Of a stretch of 64,000 nt of DNA, positions 37,801 through 50,780 are shown piece by piece. Below the pieces are notes generated by a model that was not told where the DNA came from, did no database searches, and saw only the letters and a list, made by a program, of their open reading frames with translations. Numbering within the stretch: the stretch's first letter is position 1; the number at the start of each line of letters is the position of its first letter. A program made the translations under genes and the position numbers. Origin of the DNA: Camarhynchus parvulus (taxonomy: Eukaryota; Chordata; Aves; Passeriformes; Thraupidae); contig NC_044590.1 in the NCBI RefSeq assembly GCF_901933205.1, positions 9,067,501 through 9,131,500 on the forward strand, written 5' to 3'.

Positions 37801-40800
37801 CCAGCGAATTTGAAAATTGCTTCTGTGGTGGCAAGCCCAGTGACACAGCCAAGGGCTGGGACATGCAGGGCTCTCACTGCATCTGAGTGCCTCAGGCATC
37901 ACCAGAGCATTAAAACAGCACAATGACTCTGAAAAACAGAGGCACCTGACTGGCACATCTCAGAGGAGATGTTCCTCATCCCAGCAGCCTTCAAGGAGAG
38001 GCCACATGGTGCCATGAGTCCAGGGCTGCTGTTGTCCTCCTTCTGGGGCAGAAATGCTTCCTCCCTCCAGCCCACACCAGGCTCCTTCCCTTGCTGCCAA
38101 GAGACCACAGGTCTTCTCATGAGATGGTCGAACACAAGCCCAGCTGTGCCACAGCAGGATTTGGCCCATGCTGTGGGTCACACTGCCCTTCTTGAGCCCT
38201 GGTACCACCAAGGCATGGCCATTTCCACGTAAGCTCAAGGAACAAGGTCCATTGCTGGCCTCCTTCACCCCAAAATGGCCATGAGGAGAAGCAAGCTGAG
38301 CTGCCTGGGCTCTGAGCATGGCCCCACACAGCTCAGGGAGGTTTCTCTCCCTCTCCTCCGGGGCTGCTGCGAGCACTGTGCTTTTGGCTCTGGCTGGGGA
38401 GGAGGCCTGTGCTGCCAAACCACACTGTCAACTGCTTCCCTGCTGCCTGCAGATCCTAATCCCACAGGCAATATATAACCAGCAGGAGCTGCACCAGCCC
38501 TGAAGTGTGAAGTGGAGTATCAGAGGAGCACGGCTATCTCCTGCCTCTCCAAGAGGCTGTCGCAGGGACTGGCGGAGATTAGGACTAATAGTACTTAGCT
38601 CACTTCAGCAGCCAGCTGAATCAAATGATCCTTACATGCCCTTATGTCCTAATGAATTGCATTTGATTCCTTGCCCAGCTCGGAGCATGGAGCAGCAGCA
38701 CAGCTCTTTCATACTCCAAGGGCTGGGCAGGAATCACCCCTCTCATTACCCTTGCAAATCCAGCCTGTGTTTTTAATCCTGACAGCATCTCCTACAGCTC
38801 CCACTGCAGATTCAGGCTTGAGTTCATCTTTCAAAGAGAATTGACCTCTCAAAAGCCGAACTCAGCTGCAAGCATCGAGCTTCAGCTTAGAGACCAAACA
38901 AAACCCACTGATTTCACATTATTTCCATGCAAAGCCATAAATCAGCTTGGGCTCAGTTTGACTCTGGGCCAAGGCTTGACTGAAAGGTTCACGAACCTTA
39001 AGGAATTTTTTGACAAGCTCAGTCTGAGATTCAAATTTGTAATGAAACCTCAATAGTGAAGCTCTGCTAGTTCCATGCAATTTCAGGTTTTGCTGTGAAC
39101 ATTTCATGCAGCTCTGGGGACAAAGTTACACCAGCACAAACCCAGTTACTCCTTGAGAATCAATAGAGCTGACCTGGATTTCTGCCGGTGTGAGAGCAAT
39201 CAACACAGCCCAGAAAAAGTTATTTTTATTCCTTGCCTTCTGTTTTGCTAGAATCCACTCAATAAAAGTTCCCAGCCTGAGTCCAGACTGTAGAAATGCA
39301 AATGCCAGTAGAGCATAAACCCCAGCATGTGTCTGGAGAAGTTTGTGTAAATCGACAGGGTCATTCCAGCTGTGAGGACAATGAAAACCCAACAAGAACT
39401 CCAGGACCCCCTTCCCCATCAAAATCTGCTAATACCCTGAGGGGCTTCTGTGAGAAGAGCCATTTTGTGGGCTGTTGCCTGAGATGACTGTTTCTGTAGG
39501 GCAGAAAAATCACTGTGCCACATCAGAGTGAACTCAGGACAGGGATTTCTGCAGCCCTAAAAGGGCTGACTCCTGCTCCCCTAACACAGTGCTGGGTTCC
39601 AGTGGGATCCCCAACTCTAATAAAGCAAACCAAATTTGTGCTCTGGAAGGAAAATGCTGTGGGGCTCAGGGGATGCTATCCTCCACCCTTGCTCTAATTT
39701 TATAGCATATCTGCAGTGGTGTGTCAACATCAGACTGCTCCAAATGAGGGAACTGATGTGAGGTGCTGTGCCAAAGCCCGTTTAGCTCCTTCTATCCCAG
39801 CACAGAAACCCATCTCCACGGGTTCAGCTGGATGGCTGCTGGGGTAAGGGACTGCAGTCCCTCTGCTCCCTGGCCTCCTGCTTGCAGGACAGAGAAATCC
39901 TGGGTGCAGAGCAGAGCATGGCAGCCAGGCACTGAGCTCCATTGCCCTGCAGCAGCATTCACCCTCTCTGCAGAGCTGCTCCTCTGGTCCCTGCTGCAGC
40001 ACTGCTTGGCCTGCCACCAGCTCCTGTTCCTTCCTATGCCAAGCACTTCCCACAGTAAGACAGCAAACAGCAGGATTTCCCTCTCTTTGCTTGTTTTAAA
40101 AACGTTTCTTACTGCAAAGGTTTAAGACCTGGCAGGAAGCTGGAGCTTTATGCACCCAGGAGCTCTCAGCAGCCCCAGAGATGTAAAGCAAGGAACTGCT
40201 CTTGCCTGCTCCCCATCTGCACCCCAGCCCCCTCCAAAGACTGGCAGGCTCCCCTTTCACAGCTCATTTTAGTGCCCAGAAAACCATTATTCCCAGGTAT
40301 TGCCAGATCCCCCTGCCCTCATTTCAATCCCACAGCCACTCCCAAGGTCTGAGGTACTCCAGTGCCTTGGGAAGGAAGTCCTGAAGGGCAGCTGTGCTGC
40401 TGAGATGCTACCTTGGCCTGCTGCATTTCCTGCTAGGCCCTTCAGAGGTGTTAAGAGGGAATTCTTCGCTCCCTGGCAGCATCTTGCTGACCTTTAAGAG
40501 CAGACACGCTGAGATTAAAGTGTTTGTCCATGTTATAAAATCATCATTGATTTGCTGCTGTCTGATCTGAATAAATAAGTGCAGCCATCTCAGAGGGGTT
40601 TCAAGTGTGATCAGTGGGACTTTGGGGCTGGTTGTGCCAGCCTGGCTCCTTCCATGTACCCAGGGCAGGCTTGGAGCAAGGTTTTGGAAGAGGTCTCAGT
40701 GACCTTCTGTGCTGGGCTCATTCTCACATACTCTGTGTCCCATGGCCATATCTCCTCATTTATGGTCTTTATGTTCCTGGGGTGGAGGAGCCAACATTGC

Positions 40801-43800
40801 CAAGAGTCTGGTGCTCCCATCCATAGTAGGCACCACACAGGGGGTCAAACACCTCCTGAGAGCACAAGATTAAATCTCCTGTGGCCTTGCAGCACCTGCC
40901 CAGCACATCCAACACCTGCCTAACACATGGGCAAAGCTCCCTCATGTCAGTGGTATCACTCCAACACACCCCCAGCCAGCATAGTACCTGTCTGCTGTCG
41001 GTTTTGGAGCTTCTCTTTGGAAAGCAGGAGAAAATCTACTGCTAGGTCAGATTCCAAGCCTTTAGCTTTAAAGGAGCTTGGTCCCTCTCTCTATAGATAG
41101 TACAGATGAAAATTAGAGTTTCCAGCGCTCACCCACCTTCTTCCCAGGGCTGTGACTCCTGTTGGGAAGGTGGAGTTGGCAGGGAGTGAGGGCAGCCTCT
41201 CTCTTCCCAGAAGCAACTCTGAGCATCTGCTTCAATAGGGCTCCCCCAGCAGTGATTCTGGCAGGAGCCTGGACCAATAATCCCCAAATTCCAGGGAGGG
41301 ATGGTGGTGGGTTGAACCCCTTGCAGCAGACACCAGGTTTGGCTCCTGAGTGCTGCACACGAGAGGAGAGATCCCTCTGGGGAATGTGGAGTTATCCAAA
41401 TTGGATGCAAGCTACACTTTATCTTATTGGAGTGGGTTTGGGGCTGATGTAATCACTCAGTGTGCTTGTACATTTGGGATCTGGAGGAGATGCTGTTTAT
41501 CATGAGCTGACAGGTCAAGGAAGGATGCAGGAAAATGATCTGGGACTTCCCAAGCAGGACTGGCTGGAGCTGTGAACTGGGGCAGACGTGACTGGAAGCT
41601 GTAAGGATTAATGGCCCCTCTGCTGCTGTACGAGGTGCAAATGAATGAAATTCTGTTCCCCTTACAAAGGAATGCCATTAATTCAATGGGAGATTGTCCA
41701 GATTTTCATTCAGTGTGATGAAAGCAGAATTTGGCCCTTGATCTTGCACAGAAAATGTCCGTCTAGCAAGTTTTAAGTTGCTTCTTTCCATTTCTCTTCT
41801 GATTTGATTGCATTTTCTTATGTAGAAACCCTTTATCCAGCAAATGCAGAAAGAAAGGGATAGAGAAAGGCGGGGAGGTGAGGAGAGGCACTGGCAGACG
41901 GCAGCAAAGGGAAAATGAGCAGAGGGAAACTGCACCTGGGGCACAGGGAGCTGCTCCTTTGGGCAGTGGGAGGAGATGCTGGGGTGTGAGGGGTGAAAAG
42001 TCCGGCTGCTGAGAGGTCTCCAGCACCTCTGTCGCCCCTTTGGCTGGAATTCATAAGTAAATAGGGAGCTGACTGAAACTGCTCCTCCTCACCAGCGGCC
42101 TCTCTTCGGAGCTCATTGGAATTTGGGATGGGAGGGGGCTGGGGCAGGCCGTGTTTACTCACATTCCTCCTCATCTGCCGGTTTCGGGATGCAGAACAGG
42201 GCATGGCAGCAATGAGGCGTGTGTGCCCAGGGGGGTGACGGGCTCCCTGGGCTCCTGGAGGGTTCATGCTCCCCCAGCTGCTCTGGGAGAGGCAGGCGAC
42301 AGGGGTTTGTAGAGCAGAGGACCGGGCAGCAGAGCTAGGAGGAGTGGGGCTGGCACTGGAAACTGGCTGGGGATGGCAGCCCCAGCAGATGAGGCTGTGC
42401 CATCTCCCAGCAGGGCGTCAGGTCCCTGGAGAGCCCTTGTTGAAATCCTGGGTGTAAAATAATGCAGCAGTGCCTCCTTGCATGTCTGGTTCCAAGCAGA
42501 TCAGCATGCAGGATGATGCCACAGGACCACCTGCCAGCCCAGCCCCTCTCCTCTGGGCTGTGATTCCACCAAATTTCCAGCCATGGGGTCCTCTGGGACC
42601 CTACCAAAATGCACTTCAAGAGCTATTTCTCCTCAAGCTCTCCATCCTGTGGCTTTGCAACCCCTCAGAGCAGGAAGCTTCACCTCATGCTGGGCTTGAA
42701 TCCAGCAGTACCTTTTCTTAAGGAGCAGGTTTGTTTTGTGTCACCCAGAACAGTGGCAGACTGAGCTCTGCTGAACTCCTCTGCCTGCCTTGGAGCATCA
42801 CGTTTGCCACCCACGTCCTACTTGGAGCTTCTCCTCGCTGGCAGGATGCAGTGGTACAGTGAGCTACAAGCAGAAGCAGCAGATGTTTGCTAAAAAAAAT
42901 AATAAAAAGAGGCAATAATCCAGAATTTTGCTGATATAAACACAATACCAGTACTGAATACAACTGAAGGAAGACAAAAACATCCCAAAGACATAAAACA
43001 TCAGGCTACTTGGAGAACCTCCAGGCTACATGAGCTGAACTCTGTCAGCCTCGGAGAAACGAGTGCTTAACCCCTTTTCAATCTCTTTGGCAGTCCAGCC
43101 CTTGAAGATTTACAGTGGACTCTGTTTGAATGAGGGATCTTCCCTGACGCATCGTGCTCCTTTCATTCTGGGTGAGAAAACAAACAGCTGCCCTGCAGAC
43201 ACCCGTCTGACCGTGCCGTTCCCCTCCCCGGGGGATGCTCAGCCCCTTCCTGGCCTCATTCCTCACCACCCCTGCAGCCCCACCAGCACCTCGGGGCTCT
43301 GGGGGTGCCCGTGTGCCACCCACCCCGTGCTCAGGTGCCCAGTGCTCCCTGTGGGCTGTGCTGGCAGCCCAGCATCCCTGGGATGCTCCCGTGGGAGGTG
43401 AGTGCCCTGCTGCCAGGATGGGGACCGAGCAGTGCTGCAAATCCCTCTGTGCTGGTGCTGCCAAGCCCTAATTAGAGCCCTGCTGCAGGGAGGGACCAGC
43501 CTGGCTGGATCTGGGGTCAGGCCAGGCTCTGAGGGCCAGCTGAGCTCCAGAGACAGCACTGATGGATTCTGACAGGACTTAAGGACACCTGCTACTTTCG
43601 GAGATTTTTCTCTTTTGCAAGCAAGCTTTCGAACAAGCGTGTGTGTGTTGACAGGGGCAGATATCACTGGAGGGTGTTGAGGAGGGAGCAGGAGGGAAAT
43701 CTCTGGCGAAGGTGTCAGGAAGGATTTTTCTCAGCTGCTCACCCTACAGTGAGTGATGGGCAGTGAGGAACTGGCCTCCCTTGGACCCAGATCATGTGGG

Positions 43801-44310
43801 CTCACTTTGGTTATGGGGCCTGACCATGGTCTTGGTAATGTCCCCTGAAAGGCAATTAGTAGCATTAATGTATGGAGACCACACACATGCCCTGTGCTTA
43901 TATTTATGCTGGATGGCTTCCATTTTGGAAACTTTCTTGGCCTTCTGTCCATCCCCAGGATGTTTCCAGGACTCCACCTTTCCCTTCCCAACCCTGTGGC
44001 CATCAAGGGACTGAGAAGATTCATGGCCAAAGCATCAAGAGGGAAACTGAGCCACCAACCTCTCCCATCCATTGGAAGTTCACAGGCTGAGCAAAGCACG
44101 TGCTGCAGGCATGGGAGGGGGCTGTGCTAACCCCTGAAATAAAGGATGTGCTCTGCTCTGTGAGTGCAGTGCACAGAGGGACGAACTTCTTTCATTGCCA
44201 GTGCCAGGTCTCAAGGTTTGCACCCCAACAGGTCTGGTGCTCTTGAGGGCTTTGCTCCAAACAAACATCAGAAAGTAAAACTGACTCTCTATGTTTTTCT
44301 GTCAGCTCCA
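37801..44310. other. Intergenic, no recognisable gene
   Basis: No known repeat or exon. AT-rich segments with a conserved look lie at about 40495-40600 and 41610-41790. All ORFs are short and overlap on both strands. Confidence 0.4.
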
Positions 44311-44316
44311 AAAGCG

Positions 44317-44540
44317 TTAAGGAACAGCTTGGGTTGGAAGAGACATTTAAAGATCACCCAGTCCAACCTCCCTGTCATGGACAGGGACACCTTCAACCAG
44401 GTCAGGCTGCTTAGAACCCCATCCAACCTGAGCTTGAGCGTTCCCAGGGATCAGCATCCACCACCTCTCTGGAAAACCTGTACCAATGCCTCACCACCCT
44501 CACTGGAAAAAAATTCTTCCTTGAAAATCACCCCTTGTTC
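44317..44540 (-). mobile_element. CR1 LINE 3' end, minus orientation
   Basis: Carries GCTTGGGTTGGAAGAGACAT, GATCACCCAGTCCAACCTCC, GACAGGGACACCTTCAACCA, TCCAACCTGAGCTTGAGCGT and AAAATTCTTCCTTGAAAATC, the standard reverse-complement order of a CR1 tail. Confidence 0.88.
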
Positions 44541-44743
44541 TCTCCTCACCTTCTCTCCTGGTTCCCCTTGTCTCCCCATCAAAATGAGGACAGCAGCGGG
44601 CAGGGAAGGCAGGTCTGAGCTTCACCTGCCTGTGCAGGACCTGGGAATGGGAGATCATCTGTTTGCTAAGGCATGGGTGGCCCTTGAGGGGAGTGACTGG
44701 GAGCCTGGTGAGGGCCACAAAGTGTTTTTCAGCCTGGGAGCCC

Positions 44744-44777
44744 CAATCCCATCCCATCCCATCCCATCCCATCCCAC
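44744..44777 (+). repeat. (ATCCC)n microsatellite
   Basis: About six to seven perfect copies of the pentamer ATCCC. Confidence 0.9.
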
Positions 44778-47700
44778 ATAGTTTTACAGTGCAGATTTCT
44801 CTGTAAAGTGTCTGGTGGAGTGATGTGGAGCCATGCTGGCCAGATCTCCCTGTGAGTTTCCAGACACATTATAGCTGTATGCACACACATATTTATATCC
44901 GTAGCTGCTGTTCTGCAGCCGGTGGGAAATGAGGGCTGTTCTCAGCCTTGTTCCCTTTCTGCACATTGCCCACACCCCCCCTTGCTGACATCCCCTGGAC
45001 CCAGTCCTCCCCCAGAGGAGAAGCCAGGAATTTATTAGGCAATGAAGGTGCTTGACGTCTTCTCCAACTGCTCCTTCTCCTCTCTAGGAGTTTTTTGCCG
45101 GGTTGGAGTGCTGGGATTGTGTGAGGAAGGCTGAAGGGAGCATGGCTGCATATGTCCCCTGGAGCCTCTCTGTCTGACTGCTTTCATGTGCAAAAGGCAA
45201 AACAGAAACACAACTGACCTCTGAACCCCTCGTGGGCCCTTTCAGCACCTCCAAGCTGTTGCATTATCTCTCTTTTACCTCCTTCCTCTCTTTCCTCCCG
45301 AGCCTGGACACTAAGGCCATGTCTGGTTCTCAGCACATCTGCTCTTTCAAAGAGTTGGGAGGTCCCAAGACCACTCAGTCCCAGAGTCAGGATTCTGACA
45401 TCTGGCTTGGCCTTGCCTGTGAGTCACTTGAGAAAGTCACTTAACTCTTCCCTGCCGGTGCAGTGGCTGCTGGGGCCGTGCAGGGCCCAGCCCAGTTGGC
45501 TCCTTCTCTCCAAGGCTTCACCTCCAGGCACACACCAAGCACCTTGAGCTCTTCTGGTGGAAAGAGCCTTGCAAGTGCCCCCTGGTCTGATGTCCCATCA
45601 TGGGAATGCAGGTGTCCCGTGCCAGCGTTCCTCTGCCAGCCCATCTGGAGAAGTGGAAGGTGCAGAATGCTCCAGGTAGTCTTCCCTCAGCTGTAAAGAC
45701 TCCAACAGGCACTTTCATGTAATGCCATCCTGTGGGATTTACCTGCTGCTCCCCTCTGTCCTGTGTTCATTCCAACCCACTATTTTAGAGACATTTCAAC
45801 TATTTCATTGCATTTGCTTCTCCAGACCAAAGCCTCCCTGGAGAAACACCTCCAGTCACAGTTTTACACTGGGTGAACCGAGCAGAGCCTGGCCCCAAGT
45901 GTGTTAATTGTTGACAAACTCATTATTGCCCTTTCCTGGCCTTTGCTTTTCCCTGGAGGGGCTGGAGCCATGGAGCTCCCTCCAGTGCTGGGTCCCGAGC
46001 AGAAGCGTGCTGCAGGAGTGGGAGCTGGCAGCTCCAGCCAGGGCTTGCTGCGGGAGATTTTGTTCCACCTCCTCTGCTGGGGCTCTGTTTTTCCATCCCC
46101 ATCCAATGAAATAAACACTTTCACATGTCACAAAGCCCTGCGGACACAGCCTGGGACTTTTGCTTTTCCTTGTGGAGCGCCTGCCCGCACTGCTCTCCAT
46201 TGCCATTTCCAATCCCCTCAGCTGAGTGGAACCTCAGTGCTCCCCTCCCAGGGACCCCAGTGACACTTTTCACCCAGGACAGGACTTCTGTGGAGGTACA
46301 AAACCTTGTGGTTTTGGGACATGGTGCAGGGCTGTCCCCACCATGTGTGGCTGGGAGTGGAGATGAGCTGGGTGCCCGCCTGGAGTGTTGGTCAGGGACA
46401 AGGAGACAAGTGCAGCAAAGAGGGGAGCATATTTCAGAGACACCCCCAAGACTCCCCACTCCTCTCACTGTGGGATCCCAACTGTCCATCACTGCTCCTT
46501 GGCTGAGCTTGAGCCTCTGCGCCCCAGAGATCCATCCAGAACATTCCCCAAGACCCCCTCCTCCCTTTTCCTGTGAGCCCAGGGGCCATACAGGGAAGGA
46601 TGAGGGGGGGCAAGGGGGAGGGAGCACATTTAGGCCCCGTTGTTTCTGCTCACAGACGTGGCAGTCCCCAGCCCCTGCAGCTCCAGCCCTGGCAAGCACA
46701 GCCCAGGCTGTTTTTATGTTTCCTGCCTCGGCTCCCAGGCAGCCCAGAGCAGCCCAGCACCGAGGCACCGTGCTGGCTGTGACCCTGCTGAGCTGGCTGC
46801 CATGGGGATCTGATCCCTGGGGAGCTGCAAGCCCTCTGAGCACCTCTGCATGCAGGGAGTGCAAAGAAAGGGAGTGCAAAGCCAGCGCCAGGAAGAGGAA
46901 AACCTGGTGTATTCTCCTGGTGTCCTGGCTTGGGTCGGGACATGTGCACCAGGCAGGGTGATGCCATGTCCTGCATTAACCCTTTCCATGGGCAGAGCTC
47001 AGGAGGAGGGCTGGGGCTTGCAGAGCCCTGACCCCATGGGAAAGGTTCTGGCCCTCCTGCCTTCCCCACACACACCTGAGGGAGGTGGGGGTTCCTGGGG
47101 AAGGCTGTAGAGCCCGGCAGGGATGAAGGAGCTGTGACCAAGGCTGCGTGAGGAATCACATCCCCTGGAGCATTCCAGGATCCCTACTGGAATTAGCTAT
47201 CATCTGAGGGGCGTTGGCTCTCCTGGGACATCCAAATTAGTGTCACATCTGCACTAGGTCACAAACCAGGTGGCTCTCTCTGCCTCCATTGCTGTCACCG
47301 GGGAGGTCAAGGTCTGATCCACACCATAGAGAAAGGGTCAAATTCTGCTCAAAGCTGGGTCTCTTTCTGGGTCCTTTGCTGCATCCTGGGAAATCCAGCT
47401 GCACTTGTGTTTTGGACAGATTGTTGGGTGGCGCCTGGAGCAGGGAGAAGGCAGCACCCCAGCAAGAAATATTCGAGGCTGGGAGACTTTAGAGCTGGTG
47501 GCCAAGGGAACCAGTAGTCTAATATTCCCAGTCAGAAGCAGACTGGTTCTTTTTTGAGTGCTCAGCCTTGAGCCTGGTTTCTTGGAAAGCCACAGTTTCC
47601 ACAGCATCCCCAGCAGGCTGGGCCCCAGGTGGAAACCTGCCTGCTCCTCTCCTTCCCTCTGCATCCCTGGATCTGGCAAGTGCCACCAGCAGGATGGAAG

Positions 47701-48550
47701 AACAGACATTTCATGGCAGAGACACTCATGTCCCCACTGTGCTGGCAGCCTGGCTGCTTTTGCTCCCCCAAGCAGGCAAATCCAAACCTTCTCCTCTTCT
47801 GCTGCCTTTCAGTTCTGCTGCTTTGATGCCATGAATAAAAGGCAGGCCATAATAAACAATAACAACAATAAAAACCCCATGCACAAACACATAACAAATC
47901 AAAATGACCCTGTCTGTGAATGAAGGGGGAAAAAAAAAGGCAGTTCCATCCCTGGAAGTCTCAAGAGCTTCCAAAAATAGGCCGTGGTCCCAGCCAAGGC
48001 GAGCACAGCCAGGGTTTGCTCGGTCAGAGCCAGCACTGGGAGGGAGCTGAGGTTTCTCTGTCATTCCTGCCCTGCTCCAGTGCCCGTGGGCAGCTGCACC
48101 GCATCCCCCTGCCAGGGGCACAGCAGCCAAGGGCCCTGTAGGGCAGGGAGGGCAGCATGGCTCAGGTGCTGTGAAATCCCTCTAAAACTCGGGGTGACAA
48201 TTTATTTTGTTGTTTACAGCCGAGCATGGGCCACAAAACACCTCCCCCCTACACATGCACAGAAGGTGGGCATGGCTGGTGCTGTGGCTGGAAGGACAGA
48301 AGGGTCCCAAATCTCAGCACCCAGCTGCCTTCCAGCTCTCATGATGGCTGTTACACAAGCCTGGAGGATTTTCCCCATTTTCCCAGGTGCTTGGTACATG
48401 CAATCGGAAATTTTCCACCTCCGAACACCCTGCCAGCAGCAGCCACTCTCCCCACTGTGCTTTTCCCGGGGATTTGGGCTTCTCCCAAACCTTGCAGGAA
48501 CGCTCCTCGTGCTGGCCACTGCCTCCCACATCTGGGAACCATGAGCGGAG
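44778..48550. other. Intergenic, no recognisable gene
   Basis: GC-rich DNA in which long ORFs overlap on opposite strands (46.1-46.9 kb), a sign of chance openness. An A-rich low-complexity stretch occurs at 47850-47937. I see no exon or known repeat. Confidence 0.4.
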
Positions 48551-48559
48551 CAATGGGGC

Positions 48560-49140
48560 CGGAGATGGAAATTTGGGCTTGGCCCCATTGGCTCACCTGC
48601 CTCAGCCCCGCAGCCCGCCCGAGGACTGCACCAAACCCCCAGCAGACCTTGGCAGCCTTCCCCTTGTGGAAGGCAGCTCCGGGCAGCATCTGCCAGGCAG
48701 GAGAAGGAGAGAAGGAGCCGGGGCTGCGGCTGAGGCGGCGCTGGCCGCGCTCGGGCTGCACAGCTGGCTCCGGCCGGAGCCGCGATCCGGCCTGCGCCCG
48801 GCGTGCCGCAGCTCAGCACGGGAGAACACGTCCTCCAAGAGCCCCAGCCGGTGGCCAAGAGACTCCAGATGCTGGAGGAGCTGTGCACAGCTGCTGGCCA
48901 GCAGCAGCAGAGGGGAAAAATTATAAATAAAGGATTGAAACCCTCTCCCTCTCCCTCTCCTCTCCTGTCCCACCAGCAGCAGGACATTCCCGTGTCCCCT
49001 GCACCCCCTGGCTCCATCCTGCCAGCTCCCAAAGCCTGCGGGGTTCCCTGCGGGGTCCCCCCTGCCTGGCTGGGCTGGGGGACGGGCAGAGTTCGTGGCG
49101 TGTCTGGAAAGAGAAAACCTCCCTGCGGAATCTGACGGGA
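48560..49140. other. CpG-enriched GC-rich block
   Basis: The core at 48715-48830 is CpG-dense (GCTGAGGCGGCGCTGGCCGC, GGCCGGAGCCGCGATCCGGC) and is followed by (CCCTCT)3 at about 48942-48962. A 347-codon minus-strand ORF and a 234-codon plus-strand ORF overlap here; neither resembles a known protein. It could be an unrecognised promoter. Confidence 0.35.
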
Positions 49141-50116
49141 GCACAGCGAGCTGGCCTGTGCGGGGTCTGCCTGAGGAATGAGAGCATGCAGAAGGAATGT
49201 CAGGTATTTCCTTCTCTCTGCTGTGCTACAGCAGCCCCAGGTAACTGACAGGGGCAAAGGAAGGGACCAGTGCTGTTAGCGTGCATCCCTTTGCTGCTGG
49301 TAACCTGCAGATCACAAAGCTGAACAACCCCAGCAGCTCTGAGCCCTGCCCTGGGTTTGCTCAGAGCTCTGCCAACAACCTGGGACACATGCAAAATGTC
49401 CTGGGGTGTTTGGTGGGGCTGGAGGCAGGGACTGGCTCATGCAGTCCTGGAATGGTTTGGGTGGAAGGGAGATCGTGTCTTGCTGGCGAGATACGGATCT
49501 GATTCTGTCTGCTCAAACGGGAAAGGAAATGGAGAAAAAACCGAAAATAACCGCAGGAGGTTCTATTGGAAGATTAAATCGATCGAAGCCTTTCTGCAGG
49601 GTGGGAGCTGGGGAGGAACCGCCTCGGAGAGGGCCTTGCTCTGTTTAAAATGAAAGCATTTTCTGTGTCCCCAGGCTGTGGCAGCGGGATGGGGAGGGTA
49701 CAGCAGCCACAGAGCCCCCAGCACCGCGTCCTGCCGCAGGGCCGAGCTCCGCCGTGCGATGGGCAGGCTGGAACGGGGGATGGAGGGCTGCAGAGACACC
49801 AGCCCCCAGAGTTGAACTCAGGTCATGGTCTCACTGGCCCTTGGTTTTTTTTCCTTCCTTCGCGTGGCTTGCGGTTGAAACTCGACACCGGCTCATCTGG
49901 CCGGGCTGGGAGCGCTGGATCTCGGCTGCGCACAGCGCCGGCCATCCGCGCAGGAATGGGGCGGAAAAGCACAGCAAAGCTTCTCTTCCTCCTCTTCACA
50001 GTGCCGCTGTCAGCCCCGGAGAGCATGGGCAGGGTGCTCAGGGCACGATGGAGAGGGCCTGGGCCGTGGCAAGCCCCAGCATCAGCTCCATCCTTGTGCC
50101 TGGGTAGGGCTCTGGC

Positions 50117-50623
50117 TGTAGCACATGAGAGGAATGGTGGATTTGTCTTTACAAACAAGCTGTCGGTCTGCTGGTAGGTAAAACCAGCACTGAGAGATAA
50201 AAGATACAATAGGAAGGATTCCACTGATTGATGAATGGAAAAAGATATTTGCCTTTACAAATAAACCGTAGGTTTGCTGATAAATGTAATTGGACATTGA
50301 AAGATGAAAGAAACAATGGAGAAAACCCCTAAATTCAATAAGAATTAAAAATTAAAAGGGAGGTTTATACATCAGAGGGAAATCTTTGGTATCAGGCGTT
50401 TTGGGACGTCTGAATCTCTCAAGTGCCTCAGCCAATGGAGAAAGAGAGAAGGGAAATGCGGCCGGAAAAATTGGGATAAAAAGGGAGGCTGTGTCCTCCA
50501 AAAATTAGAGACCCCCAGGGCAATGCCCCATGGCCTCTCCCTTTATTCTAATAAAGTAAAAGCACTCCTCTGTCTCCTTTTTGGGCACAAACCTCTGACG
50601 TTTGTGGATTAATTTTCCTGACA
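50117..50623 (+). mobile_element. Solo LTR with an internal duplication in U3
   Basis: Signals occur in LTR order on the + strand: an imperfect direct repeat (50145-50220 and 50251-50324, starting with TTTACAAA), the CCAAT box CAGCCAATGG near 50430, ATAAAAA at 50476-50482, AATAAA at 50550-50555, and a terminal CCTGACA at 50617-50623. I recognise it as a common songbird LTR from memory. The left edge (TGTAGCAC at 50117) is approximate and no clear target duplication was found. Confidence 0.65.
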
Positions 50624-50629
50624 GACACG

Positions 50630-50780
50630 AGCAGGGTGCGAGCGGCCCCAGCCCGCGCATCTCTCCTGGCACCAGGCGCGGGCACAGAGCGCTCCCGCAG
50701 CTCCGGCAGAGGAGCGGCTCCCGCTGCTCCCCCTGCGGACTCTGCCCCCGTACACGGGCTCCTCCCGAACGCAATTCAGC
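50630..50780. other. Short CpG-rich patch next to the LTR
   Basis: CpG-rich stretch (GTGCGAGCGGCCCC, CAGGCGCGGGCACAGAGCGC, GGAGCGGCTCCCGC) directly downstream of the LTR at 50117-50623. No exon is recognised. Confidence 0.35.

Noticed and set aside
44744..44777. Regular short repeat considered as an array of functional elements
   Set aside because: It is a plain pentamer microsatellite without spacers.
46121..46961. 252-codon minus and 278-codon plus ORFs over the same DNA
   Set aside because: Both strands are open together, typical of stop-poor GC-rich sequence; neither product is recognisable.
48214..49257. 347-codon minus-strand ORF in a CpG-rich block
   Set aside because: It has low-complexity Pro/Ser/Ala-rich content and a competing plus ORF; kept only as a possible promoter region.
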